Below the pieces are notes generated by a model. The model was not told the DNA's origin and made no database searches. It saw only the letters and a list, made by a program, of their open reading frames with translations. 35,603 bases of DNA from a virus: IMG/VR virus record IMGVR_UViG_3300034524_000062, positions 1 through 35,603 of that record. The stretch is one strand, 5' to 3'. Below are positions 1 through 6,346 of this stretch, in pieces. The position numbers were made by a program, and so were the translations under genes. The stretch's first letter is position 1; every line of letters starts with the position of its first letter.

Positions 1-14
1 GTATTCTCATAGGA
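1..14. other. Probable host flank, left
   Basis: These 14 bases lie outside the inferred phage end at 15. Their last five bases (TAGGA) do not match the five bases after the other end (GCTGA), so no 5-bp target duplication is visible. Confidence 0.4.
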
Positions 15-86
15 TGTTGCTTCTCACGCTTGATGCGAAAAAATCTCACGCAACATGAGAATGCATAAATCGATGCATAAAACTTG
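15..86. repeat. Phage end (Mu attR-like), transposase-binding repeats
   Basis: The end starts TGTTGCTTCTCACGC and continues to GATGCGAAAAAA, resembling the Mu left end (TGTATTGATTCACTTGAAG then ACGAAAAAA). TCTCACGC occurs at 22-29 and again at 44-51. This exact 22-bp offset fits two abutting MuA-type sites such as R1 and R2 of Mu. A degenerate third half-site (TCGATGCATAAAA, compare TTGATGCGAAAAA at 30-42) lies at 70-82. The subterminal words AATGCATAAAT (60-70) and TAAAACTTG (78-86) recur inverted near the other end. Confidence 0.75.
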
Positions 87-90
87 TTGA

Positions 91-125
91 GGAGAGGGGT
101 TGCCTATGGGTAAGGCCCCCTCTCC
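91..125 (-). terminator. Hairpin after the late operon, possible terminator
   Basis: GGAGAGGGG (91-99) pairs with CCCCTCTCC (117-125), and an inner GCCT/AGGC stem (102-105 with 113-116) extends it. It lies downstream of the last late gene. On the minus strand only a short TTTT follows, some nine bases later, so it is not a textbook intrinsic terminator. Confidence 0.4.
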
Positions 126-136
126 TGCCACTTCAT

Positions 137-159
137 AGGCGGCCCCAAGCCGCCTTTTA
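137..159 (+). terminator. GC-rich hairpin with short T-run
   Basis: AGGCGGC (137-143) pairs with GCCGCCT (149-155) around a five-base loop, followed by TTT on the plus strand. It could stop host transcription entering the phage, or act with the neighbouring hairpin as a bidirectional terminator. Confidence 0.4.
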
Positions 160-165
160 GCTGCT

Positions 166-202
166 GTTAACGCGGTGACATAAGGCGTTAATTGGGCGTT
201 AA
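166..202. repeat. CGTTAA motif cluster, attR side
   Basis: GTTAAC at 166-171 is followed by CGTTAA at 186 and 197, spaced 11 bp. The same motif is clustered near the genome centre (20495-20542) and near the other end (35004-35415). The last two copies overlap the end of the holin gene. Confidence 0.6.
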
Positions 203-550
203 TGCCTTAGCCCATTGCTCCCCAAATTTATCCTTAAAAGCGCGTAGAGCAGCCTCTATTAGACCCTTCATTTCATCCGCCGTCATGTCAATACCCAGTT
301 CTTGAGCGCGTTCAGCCAGCCATTCGGCCGCCTTTTGGTATTTTTCTTCGCCATGAAGATCGCGGTAAACCTGCTCTACGAACTGAACGGCCTTGGCGGC
401 CAGTTCTTGCTTAATAGCTAATTCGACTTCGATCTTCTTTAATCCTTCAACACCCAAGCGCTTGCGGAGCCACGCCACGGCATAGCCCGCAACTACGGTA
501 GCCAGGAACACCAGCAGATCAGCAGCTACTTTTTGTACTAGTTCCTCCAT
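188..550 (-). CDS. Phage holin, LLH family
   Basis: This 120-aa protein resembles LLH-family phage holins, which permeabilise the cytoplasmic membrane so that the endolysin can reach the wall. It has one hydrophobic segment near the N terminus (about residues 8-28, LLVFLATVVAGYAVAWL) followed by a long charged, amphipathic helical tail. The start codon at 548-550 lies one base beyond the stop codon of the upstream amidase gene, so the two are probably translationally coupled. It is the last gene of the late operon. Family membership is judged from architecture and position, without a database search. Confidence 0.8.
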   Translation of the reverse strand: MEELVQKVAADLLVFLATVVAGYAVAWLRKRLGVEGLKKIEVELAIKQELAAKAVQFVEQVYRDLHGEEKYQKAAEWLAERAQELGIDMTADEMKGLIEAALRAFKDKFGEQWAKALTPN

Positions 551-551
551 C

Positions 552-1355
552 TCACGCCGCCCCCTTAATCATTTTCTGGACCTCACCCAAAATATAGGCA
601 ATAGCCCGATCCAAAATGACGGCCGCTTCTGCCCTGGTGATTGGTGCATCCGGTGCAAAGGTACCATCTTCTCGGCCTCGGACGATACCAATTTGGGCCA
701 GGTGCTCAATGTTGCCCTGCGCCCAGTGACCTGCTATATCCTTAAACATACCCACCGCCACCTCCTTGATTTTTACACCGAAATATATCATGATGGCCCG
801 AGCAATACCACGGGCTTGCTTCTGAAGGAAACTATCGTCGAAAAGTAGAGCCGCGTCCTCCGGGTTGGTGAGGAAGCCGCGCTCCAATATTGCCGCCGAC
901 ATATCCGTCTCGCGAATTACTGCATAATAGTCTACTCCTGGATGATTCTGGCTCTCTCGGGTCCATACGCCCCGGTCTCCCCTGGGGAAAGGTTGCCGGC
1001 CCGTAGCCAGCGTTACCTGGTCTACCAGCAACCGCGCCAGCTTGTTGCCGCCCTTGCCAGGTTGCGAATGGATACTATGGATGGCATGGTGTCCCTTGGC
1101 GCTCGGCCCGCCGGCGGCGTCGGCGTGGAGGCTTACAAAAACATCGGCTCCCCAGCGGTTGGCCATCCGGCACCGTTCGGAGAGGCTGACGTCCCGGTCG
1201 TCTCGCCTGGTCAGCATGACCTCAATTCCGCTGCCCCTCAATTCCTGTTCAACCATCAGGGCCACACGCAGGTTCGTATCTTTTTCCATTCGACCATCGG
1301 CGGTCAGCGCCCCGGTGTCACCACCGCCGTGGCCAGGGTCAATACAAGCTCTCAT
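552..1355 (-). CDS. Endolysin: N-acetylmuramoyl-L-alanine amidase with SLH-like C terminus
   Basis: This is an Amidase_3-family zinc hydrolase that cleaves the lactyl-peptide bond of peptidoglycan at lysis. The expected ligands and catalytic residues are visible: His in DPGHGG, Glu in RMEKDTN, His in SLHADA and Glu in ILERGFLTN. A C-terminal segment (MFKDIAGHWAQGNIEHL, then GTFAPDAPITRAEAAVIL) is typical of one S-layer-homology repeat and probably anchors the enzyme to wall polymers. The start chosen is the ATG at 1353-1355, which follows GAGGTGG by five bases. The longer frame to 1400 would overlap the upstream gene. Product about 267 aa, with no signal peptide, consistent with holin-dependent release. 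Confidence 0.9.
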   Translation of the reverse strand: MRACIDPGHGGGDTGALTADGRMEKDTNLRVALMVEQELRGSGIEVMLTRRDDRDVSLSERCRMANRWGADVFVSLHADAAGGPSAKGHHAIHSIHSQPGKGGNKLARLLVDQVTLATGRQPFPRGDRGVWTRESQNHPGVDYYAVIRETDMSAAILERGFLTNPEDAALLFDDSFLQKQARGIARAIMIYFGVKIKEVAVGMFKDIAGHWAQGNIEHLAQIGIVRGREDGTFAPDAPITRAEAAVILDRAIAYILGEVQKMIKGAA

Positions 1356-1368
1356 CCAAACCACCTCA

Positions 1369-1749
1369 CTAAATTGTTGGTTTATTAGAGACAGGTTCAC
1401 TTACCTGTTCTTCTTCGCTCCCCTCGTCTCTTGGGATATAGGCCGGCTGTGGCGGAGGCGTATAACCATATCCGTCATAAGGGTACGGTGGCTGATATGG
1501 CGAAGCCTGACCCCGCCGTCCAAGTGTAGGCCAGCCGATCCGCTCAATGGCCCTTTTTGCGATAGCTGCAATAATTGGGTACCCAAGAACAGTGAAAAAA
1601 TCTACTTGGTTTGAAGAAATATCCTTTACCACTGCCATCTTGGCTCCCACGAACACATAAAGCCCCAGAGCCGTTAAAACAGCCAGGTCCTCTATTGTGA
1701 AACCGTCAGGGTCATTCCAAAAGCCCTTGATCTTCATCCTCGTTACCAC
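1369..1749 (-). CDS. Small membrane protein of unknown function, lysis region
   Basis: I do not recognise a family for this 126-aa protein. It has a hydrophobic segment at about residues 21-42 (TIEDLAVLTALGLYVFVGAK), a second weaker one at about 53-65 (FFTVLGYPIIAAIAK), and a Pro/Tyr-rich, probably disordered C terminus (PYQPPYPYDGYGYTPPPQP). It could be an accessory holin or spanin-like factor because it directly precedes the amidase gene, but that is inference. The first codon is GTG at 1747-1749; an in-frame ATG at 1737 is also possible. Its 5' end overlaps the reverse transcriptase gene by 38 bases. Confidence 0.6.
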   Translation of the reverse strand: MVTRMKIKGFWNDPDGFTIEDLAVLTALGLYVFVGAKMAVVKDISSNQVDFFTVLGYPIIAAIAKRAIERIGWPTLGRRGQASPYQPPYPYDGYGYTPPPQPAYIPRDEGSEEEQVSEPVSNKPTI

Positions 1750-2788
1750 CGCCCCTCACAAAGGAAACTGCGTCAAAGAGCTTCCGCCTGAAGCGGTAAC
1801 TGTCAGCGTGCTTAGCATGGCCTAGCCAACTCTGGACCGTGGCGTTAATTCGATCAAAGCCAATCTTTCCCTGGCTGTATAGCTTTTGGAAGTGCCGCAA
1901 GACTCGCTTAATCCGTTTGGTGCTCCTTTTCCGCAACAGTCTATGGTCCGGCCAGATACGGTACCCCAAAAAGTCCACCCCATGAGAGATGGGGAAAATC
2001 CCTGTCTTACCGTTTAGGTGTAAGCCCAGCTTGTCGTCCAGGAAAGTTTCGACCTCTCTTTTTATCTGCCACAATTCGGCCTTGTTACCGCCGATGATTA
2101 CGAAATCGTCCATGTACCGGACGTAGAACTTGACCCGAAGAACCTCTTTGATAAAGTGATCAAGCTGATCAAGGTAGACGTTAGCCCAGAGCTGGCTAGT
2201 CAGGTTGCCTATGGGTAGCCCCCTCGGGTCAGGGTCGTTCGTATCTACCCAACTAGAGAGAATTTCTTGGATCAGCCACAAGGTATCTTCGCAGGCAATG
2301 GTCCGCCTGATAATTGTCAGCAGTGTGTTGTGCCGGACAGAGGGGAAATACTGGCTGATGTCGCACTTTAGGCAATAAGGCTTTGGCCATAACCTGGTAG
2401 CCCGCCTGAGAAATTCCGTTACCCGGTCCGCGCCAGCGTGGGTTCCCTTGCCTTTCCGGCAGGCATAGCTGTCATAGATAAACTTGCGCTCAAAAAGCGG
2501 CTCAATGATGTTGCATAAGGCGTGTTGCAGTACCCGGTCTCGAAAAGGAAGAGCAGCCACCAGCCTGGTTTTAGGGTCGTTGACGTAGAACCGCCGATAA
2601 GAGCTTGTTTTATAAGTCTTCCAGATTAGTTCATTCTGTAACTGGATCAGCTCGCTTTCCAGATTGTTGGTGAAGATGAGGACTTCCGGCTGGTACCTGT
2701 GGCCCCGCCTCGCTTTGAGATAGGCCTCATACAGGTTTTGAAAATCATACACTTGTGGGTATAGGTTCTTATAAGTCCTCATCTTCAT
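1712..2788 (-). CDS. DGR reverse transcriptase
   Basis: This group-II-intron-like reverse transcriptase is the catalytic core of a diversity-generating retroelement. It copies the TR RNA into cDNA with errors at adenines. Visible motifs are the motif A aspartate in CLKCDISQYFPS (about D143), the DGR-type GLPIGNLTSQ motif (about 190-199) and the catalytic YMDD (225-228), followed by GVDFLGYRIWP in the thumb/motif E region. The length (358 aa) is normal for DGR enzymes, and there is no maturase or endonuclease domain. Two ATGs exist: the first abuts GGGAGG, while the one at 2780-2782 lies six bases from it and is the likelier start. It is downstream of the TR and overlaps the next gene. Confidence 0.95.
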   Translation of the reverse strand: MKMRTYKNLYPQVYDFQNLYEAYLKARRGHRYQPEVLIFTNNLESELIQLQNELIWKTYKTSSYRRFYVNDPKTRLVAALPFRDRVLQHALCNIIEPLFERKFIYDSYACRKGKGTHAGADRVTEFLRRATRLWPKPYCLKCDISQYFPSVRHNTLLTIIRRTIACEDTLWLIQEILSSWVDTNDPDPRGLPIGNLTSQLWANVYLDQLDHFIKEVLRVKFYVRYMDDFVIIGGNKAELWQIKREVETFLDDKLGLHLNGKTGIFPISHGVDFLGYRIWPDHRLLRKRSTKRIKRVLRHFQKLYSQGKIGFDRINATVQSWLGHAKHADSYRFRRKLFDAVSFVRGGGNEDEDQGLLE

Positions 2789-2951
2789 CCTCCCAACCTG
2801 GGCCTGGCTCCGGCTTTCGTTTCCTACTGGCCGGGACAGGCGTTTTTTATTTTTTGCCGGCCAAAACCTGGCGCGACAAGGACCGGGGCTCCTTTGCCTG
2901 TGCCCTGGATAGCCGCCCGTAAGCAGCTACCTTCTCGCTTGTTTCAGGCAG
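2783..2951 (-). ncRNA. TR-RNA downstream spacer between TR and reverse transcriptase
   Basis: In characterised DGRs the functional template RNA extends past the TR into the spacer before the RT gene, and that part is needed to prime cDNA. Here about 160 bases separate TR and RT. They contain an inverted repeat (GGCCGG at 2829-2834 with CCGGCC at 2857-2862) whose loop is A-rich in the RNA. The role is inferred from other DGRs. Confidence 0.5.
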
Positions 2952-3070
2952 AGCGGCGCGGAAGCCGATGTTGATGTTCACGTTCGACGGCAGGTTGTTC
3001 AGGTTGAGGGCGAACCCAGCGCGGGCGTTCGACCCATTGTTCCAGTTCCCGCCCCGGAGAGCCGCGCGTT
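2952..3070 (-). repeat. DGR template repeat (TR)
   Basis: This 119-bp segment matches the VR at 3513-3631. The only differences are at eight positions (2971, 2975, 2978, 2983, 2999, 3004, 3041, 3047), all T on the plus strand and so all adenine in the TR RNA. Read in the VR frame the template has nine AAC and one AAT codon (for example GGNWNNGSN and NNLPSNVNINIG), the usual design in which adenine changes never produce stop codons. It sits between avd and the RT gene. The 3' boundary in the sense direction is at 2951/3512, where a non-adenine difference begins. Confidence 0.97.
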
Positions 3071-3082
3071 TCAGCCCAGGCC

Positions 3083-3427
3083 CTAATTCTTAGCCTTAAT
3101 AGAACGTATCCACCCGCCAATCATGCGGCCCAATTCGTCCAGTAAGACCGACCAATGTTCAAACTCTTTAACGGTGATCACTCGGTTCTCCACTGCTACC
3201 AGGATAAGGGTTCTGAGAGTGTCCAGCTCAATGTCCATGTCCTCCAGGGTTGTTTTCTTGTAATACCGTTTGCCGCACCGGATAATGAGCTGGAGCAGTC
3301 GGGTCATAGAGTTCCGAATGTCGGTTCCCAATGTATAACGATAATCCTTTGGAATATCTCTGATGGCCTGGTAGCCATACTTCATCATGTCCTTACACTT
3401 TTCTTTTAGGATCAATTCTTGAGCCAT
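3083..3427 (-). CDS. avd: DGR accessory variability determinant (Avd)
   Basis: This 114-aa protein resembles Avd, the four-helix-bundle protein related to the 23S rRNA intervening-sequence protein family. Avd forms a positively charged pentamer, binds the TR RNA and RT, and is required for mutagenic homing. The sequence is helical throughout, rich in Lys and Arg, with the typical pattern ILKEKCKDMMKYGYQAIRD near the N terminus and LLDELGRMIGGWIRSIK at the C terminus. It lies between the target gene hairpin and the TR, the classic position. The stop codon is 12 bases from the start of the TR. Confidence 0.9.
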   Translation of the reverse strand: MAQELILKEKCKDMMKYGYQAIRDIPKDYRYTLGTDIRNSMTRLLQLIIRCGKRYYKKTTLEDMDIELDTLRTLILVAVENRVITVKEFEHWSVLLDELGRMIGGWIRSIKAKN

Positions 3428-3451
3428 CGCTTGACCTCAAAGGATTGCTCC

Positions 3452-3473
3452 AGGCCCCGCTATCGCGGGGCCT
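3452..3473 (-). repeat. DGR target hairpin/cruciform with GATA tetraloop
   Basis: AGGCCCCGC (3452-3460) pairs perfectly with GCGGGGCCT (3465-3473). On the target gene's sense strand the four-base loop reads GATA. Hairpins with GRNA tetraloops just downstream of VR are known to promote DGR target recognition, and GATA fits that consensus. It lies about 40 bp past the VR end. No T-run follows on either strand, so it is not a usual terminator. Confidence 0.8.
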
Positions 3474-3500
3474 TCAGAGCTTCAGTTTTCAGGGTTCAGA

Positions 3501-5045
3501 TCACAAAGACAAAGCGGCGCGGAAGCCGATGCTGACGTACACGCTCGACGGCAGGTTGTCCAGGGTGAGGGCGAACCCAGCGCGGGCGTTCGACCCATTG
3601 TACCAGTACCCGCCCCGGAGAGCCGCGCGTTGTTTATAGTTGCGCAACCAGAAACCATCTTTCCACTCTTCGCTTCCACCGGAAGATACGGTGGCCGGCA
3701 GCGCCAGGGCGGCGAGCTCGGCTTCCGTCCGCATAGCAACGAATTTCCCAAATTGGTAAGCGGCGTAATCACCTGTGGAAGAAGCAAGATCATTGGTCAT
3801 TTGGGGTGAAATCCTTGCAATACCGATACCCTGGGCATGAGCTGCTATGGCGGAGCCGTTTGCTCCGCGGTTCGCGGTGATGCTTGTCCCATTAACGGCC
3901 GTGATGGTGAGTTGTTCGTTTTCGCACTGCAGAACATCTCCTGCCGCTGGGCCGGAGCTTCCAGGACCCAGAACCAGGTCAGAAATGGTAAAGGTGGCCG
4001 GGTTGGTGGTATTGTTAAGGCCAGCATCGGCAATTTTGGCCGTCCAACCGCCCGGAATCACGCAGTAGTCGGTGATCTGCTGCACCACGGCGCCGTTCGA
4101 GTGGGCGCTGGCGGCTGTCCCCTTCTGGCCGCGCTGGCAGCCGGTCAGGGTATACGTGCCGTTGCCGTTGTTTACCATGGAGCTGTAGATCACGTACTCG
4201 TCGGTGTTTGTGCCCTCGGCTTTGATCAGGATCAGACCGTTGCTGGCTGGCCAGAGCTCGGGGTTCTCCACGTTGCCGATCACTATGGCTGTGTCGGTCG
4301 CGGTAATGCCGTCCGGATCGCTTATGGCCGCGGACTTTATGGCCTGGTACCTCCCGCAGTCAATGAGGAAGTCCACCCACTCCCAGAGGTTGCCCACGAT
4401 ATCGAAGACGCCATTGGCCATGCCGTTGTGCGACCAGGAAATAGGCCCCGAGCCAGTAAGGCAGCGCGAGTACTGTTTGTTAGGCGAGTATTGCTGGGTA
4501 TAGCTTGCCACCACCGGATCTGCTATCCCATAGTACTCCCAAGAGTCGGGGTCGCGGTAATCTCGACCCCAGTTGTTGTTGCCCCGGATGTCGTGCCCAA
4601 GAAGTTTGATTAGGAAGCATATAGTGGCCCATTCTTTCATGGTCACGAGGTGGCAGGACCGGCCGTTTATCTTGCGGTTAGCGCAGGCGATCTTCGCATT
4701 GTCCCAGTTTATGTCGGTCCAGGGGACGACACCCTGCTGGGACACCGCCGCCACCTGGCCGGGGCTGTTCGCCGAGGTGCTGCCACGGCTGCTGTTGGTG
4801 GCATCAGGCTGGCTGCAGGGGTACTTGTCTATCAGAAAACCGCCGAGTTTAAGGTCCTGGGGCGGGAAGGCCCCGTTGTCCCATAGGCCAGCGGGAATGC
4901 GGAACTTAGGTATATAAATCATCTTGGATACCATCATTATGCCAGTCCCGTCGGCTTTGGAGTTGTGGACTACGTCCACCTCGCGGGTGCCGGCAGCTAT
5001 CCGGTCCCGCAGGGCAGCCAGGGACAATTTGCTAACATTTGCCAT
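3501..5045 (-). CDS. DGR variable target protein, C-type-lectin (FGE-like) fold, probable receptor-binding tip
   Basis: This 514-aa protein is the diversified DGR product, probably displayed on the tail fibre to bind the host receptor. Residues about 38-235 look like a formylglycine-generating-enzyme/sulfatase-modifying-type lectin domain (PWTDINWDNAKIACANR, then HLVTMKEWATI, then GNLWEWVDF). The domain closes with the C-terminal ALRGGYWYNGSNARAGFAL...GFRAAL segment, which contains the VR. Between them, about 236-415, is an insertion with two related segments (RGQKGTAASAHSNG at 305 and RGANGSAIAAHAQG at 393), a motif style common in phage fibres. It starts directly after the stop of the upstream fibre gene. 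Receptor binding is inferred from position and from other phage DGRs. Confidence 0.93.
   Translation of the reverse strand: MANVSKLSLAALRDRIAAGTREVDVVHNSKADGTGIMMVSKMIYIPKFRIPAGLWDNGAFPPQDLKLGGFLIDKYPCSQPDATNSSRGSTSANSPGQVAAVSQQGVVPWTDINWDNAKIACANRKINGRSCHLVTMKEWATICFLIKLLGHDIRGNNNWGRDYRDPDSWEYYGIADPVVASYTQQYSPNKQYSRCLTGSGPISWSHNGMANGVFDIVGNLWEWVDFLIDCGRYQAIKSAAISDPDGITATDTAIVIGNVENPELWPASNGLILIKAEGTNTDEYVIYSSMVNNGNGTYTLTGCQRGQKGTAASAHSNGAVVQQITDYCVIPGGWTAKIADAGLNNTTNPATFTISDLVLGPGSSGPAAGDVLQCENEQLTITAVNGTSITANRGANGSAIAAHAQGIGIARISPQMTNDLASSTGDYAAYQFGKFVAMRTEAELAALALPATVSSGGSEEWKDGFWLRNYKQRAALRGGYWYNGSNARAGFALTLDNLPSSVYVSIGFRAALSL
3513..3631 (-). repeat. DGR variable repeat (VR)
   Basis: This is the 119-bp counterpart of the TR, forming the 3' end of the target gene (residues about 473-512). 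Substitutions relative to TR, in sense orientation, are four A to G, three A to T and one A to C. They change Asn to Tyr at 480, 482 and 503, Asn to Thr 494, Asn to Asp 496, Asn to Ser 501 and 505, and Ile to Val 504. The GC-rich 3' part (GGCTTCCGCGCCGC) is unchanged and is the likely initiation-of-mutagenic-homing site. Confidence 0.97.
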
Positions 5046-5414
5046 TTACTCCACCTCCGGTAAGGGGAATACAGTAATCTGGACATCATTCAGGTCCAGC
5101 GGGCGCTCCACCATCTCCATAATGGGCTGCCCATTCTCATCGGTCATTCCGGTAGGCCGGCTATCAAACTGCCGCTCCGGCAGAACGGCTTCCGCCAGGA
5201 GCCAGTAATGGTCCCGGAAAAGCTCGGTGCTTAAGCTGCCATCCTCTTCCAAATAAAGTCTGAAGGGGCCGCCCTGAAATGGTGTCAGGTCTATAGTCCC
5301 GCCAGTACACTGACCGCCTGGAAAGCGGAAAGCCGCCACCACCAGGCGATTGGGGAGAGCCTGGCCGATGGATACAACTTCATTAGGTTTGTTAGGGTCG
5401 CGTTGAACTATCAT
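5046..5414 (-). CDS. Tail-fibre-region protein, unknown function
   Basis: I cannot assign this 122-aa protein to a family. It is acidic and probably beta-rich (FRFPGGQCTGGTIDLTPF, then GPFRLYLEEDGSLSTELF). An ATG preceded by AAGGAGG with seven-base spacing supports the start. It lies between the collar-like fibre gene and the DGR target gene, and its stop codon directly abuts the target start. It may be a fibre connector or a chaperone for the variable protein, as small proteins often precede receptor-binding genes; this is inference. Confidence 0.7.
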   Translation of the reverse strand: MIVQRDPNKPNEVVSIGQALPNRLVVAAFRFPGGQCTGGTIDLTPFQGGPFRLYLEEDGSLSTELFRDHYWLLAEAVLPERQFDSRPTGMTDENGQPIMEMVERPLDLNDVQITVFPLPEVE

Positions 5415-5426
5415 CTTTCTGCCTCC

Positions 5427-5864
5427 TTACGTCATGAGCTGGTACCGGAAGCTGCCGGTGAACCCGCCTGTATTGTAAACGGTGAAGGCGTTGCTGGCTT
5501 TGGAAATGAACACGTCCCCCAGGTCTCCACCGGTATCCTGAATGGGTACCACGTTGACGATGTAATTGGTGTGACCCAAGGAATGGCTTACGGTTCTGCC
5601 GCTGGTACCGGCGAATGTGCTTTCTCCCTGCAAAGTCTGGGTTTCCAGGGCATCCAGGCGGGCATCAAGGCTGCCGAAACCTCCCCTGGCCGCCTCGATC
5701 TCGGTTTTTAGGGCGTCCTGTTGCTGCTTCAGGTAGGCCGTCCGGTTTGCAAGCTGCTTATTTGGCAGGTTGTCAATGCCATTGGGGCCTCCCTGCACCG
5801 GGTCGGTTTCCTCAATTTGATAGATCCCCGGTTCCCATTGCGCTACTTCTGGCAAGTTGGCCAT
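5427..5864 (-). CDS. Tail fibre protein
   Basis: This 145-aa protein has the N-terminal pattern of phage tail fibre proteins: WEPGIYQIEETDPVQGG followed by NGIDNLPNKQLANRTAYLK, which usually joins the fibre to the baseplate. A short coiled-coil-like stretch follows (about residues 43-77), then a glycine/threonine-rich beta domain (TFAGTSGRTVSHSLGHTNY). It is much shorter than a full fibre, so the distal tip may be supplied by the downstream 122-aa protein and the DGR target. GGAGGTGA precedes the ATG. Confidence 0.75.
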   Translation of the reverse strand: MANLPEVAQWEPGIYQIEETDPVQGGPNGIDNLPNKQLANRTAYLKQQQDALKTEIEAARGGFGSLDARLDALETQTLQGESTFAGTSGRTVSHSLGHTNYIVNVVPIQDTGGDLGDVFISKASNAFTVYNTGGFTGSFRYQLMT

Positions 5865-5882
5865 GCTATCACCTCCGCATGA

Positions 5883-6335
5883 TTACGTGTAAAGTGTCCA
5901 CTCGCCGTCAATCTCAATGTCGCTGTCTTTCTCGATCACCTTGCCGCCTCGCGTTCTCCGGGCATACAGGCTGCCGTCGGACCGCAAAAGCCCGAATTCC
6001 CGAATGGCCAGCCCGTTGGCGTCGCTGCTCAGGATTTGGAAGGTGCACACCACCACCATGGGTGATGGCCGGGTAACCTGCAGCAGCGGCTTCGTGAAGG
6101 CGTTGGTGATCGCCTGGTCCTGGCCTGTTGGCGCGGTGCCGTTGGTCCCGACGGCCACATGGGTAATTGGGAGAATAGCCACCTGGACGCCGGCCAGGTT
6201 GCTGGCTATGTCCGCCCTCGGGCCGTCCATCACCAGGTTGTCGTCATCGTCAATTTCCACAACCCGCCCGCGCCTACGGATTACCAGGCGCAGCCTTCCA
6301 GCCAGGCCGTGTCTCTCCGCCAGTTCTAACTTCAA
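5883..6335 (-). CDS. Phage tail protein, fibre-proximal
   Basis: A 150-aa protein of the baseplate/fibre junction. Segments such as ILPITHVAVGTNGTAPTGQD and IREFGLLRSDGSLYARRT are like those in small tail proteins that lie between the gp48-type protein and the fibre in Mu-like and related prophages. No catalytic motif is visible. The start is TTG at 6333-6335 behind TTAGGAGGTGATAAC. The function is probably structural; the exact role is not known from the sequence. Confidence 0.65.
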   Translation of the reverse strand: MKLELAERHGLAGRLRLVIRRRGRVVEIDDDDNLVMDGPRADIASNLAGVQVAILPITHVAVGTNGTAPTGQDQAITNAFTKPLLQVTRPSPMVVVCTFQILSSDANGLAIREFGLLRSDGSLYARRTRGGKVIEKDSDIEIDGEWTLYT

Positions 6336-6346
6336 GTTATCACCTC

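Noticed and set aside
3-62. Interrupted inverted repeat ATTCTCAT...ATGAGAAT at the left end
   Set aside because: It crosses the inferred phage boundary, so it probably arose by chance between host flank and phage.
98-2220. 15-base match (GGTTGCCTATGGGTA) between the left hairpin loop and the RT gene
   Set aside because: One or two 15-base matches are expected by chance in 35 kb on two strands, and it corresponds to an ordinary conserved motif in RT.
3837-4613. Plus-strand open frame of 258 codons antisense to the DGR target
   Set aside because: No ribosome site or recognisable domain; the minus-strand frame is clearly coding.
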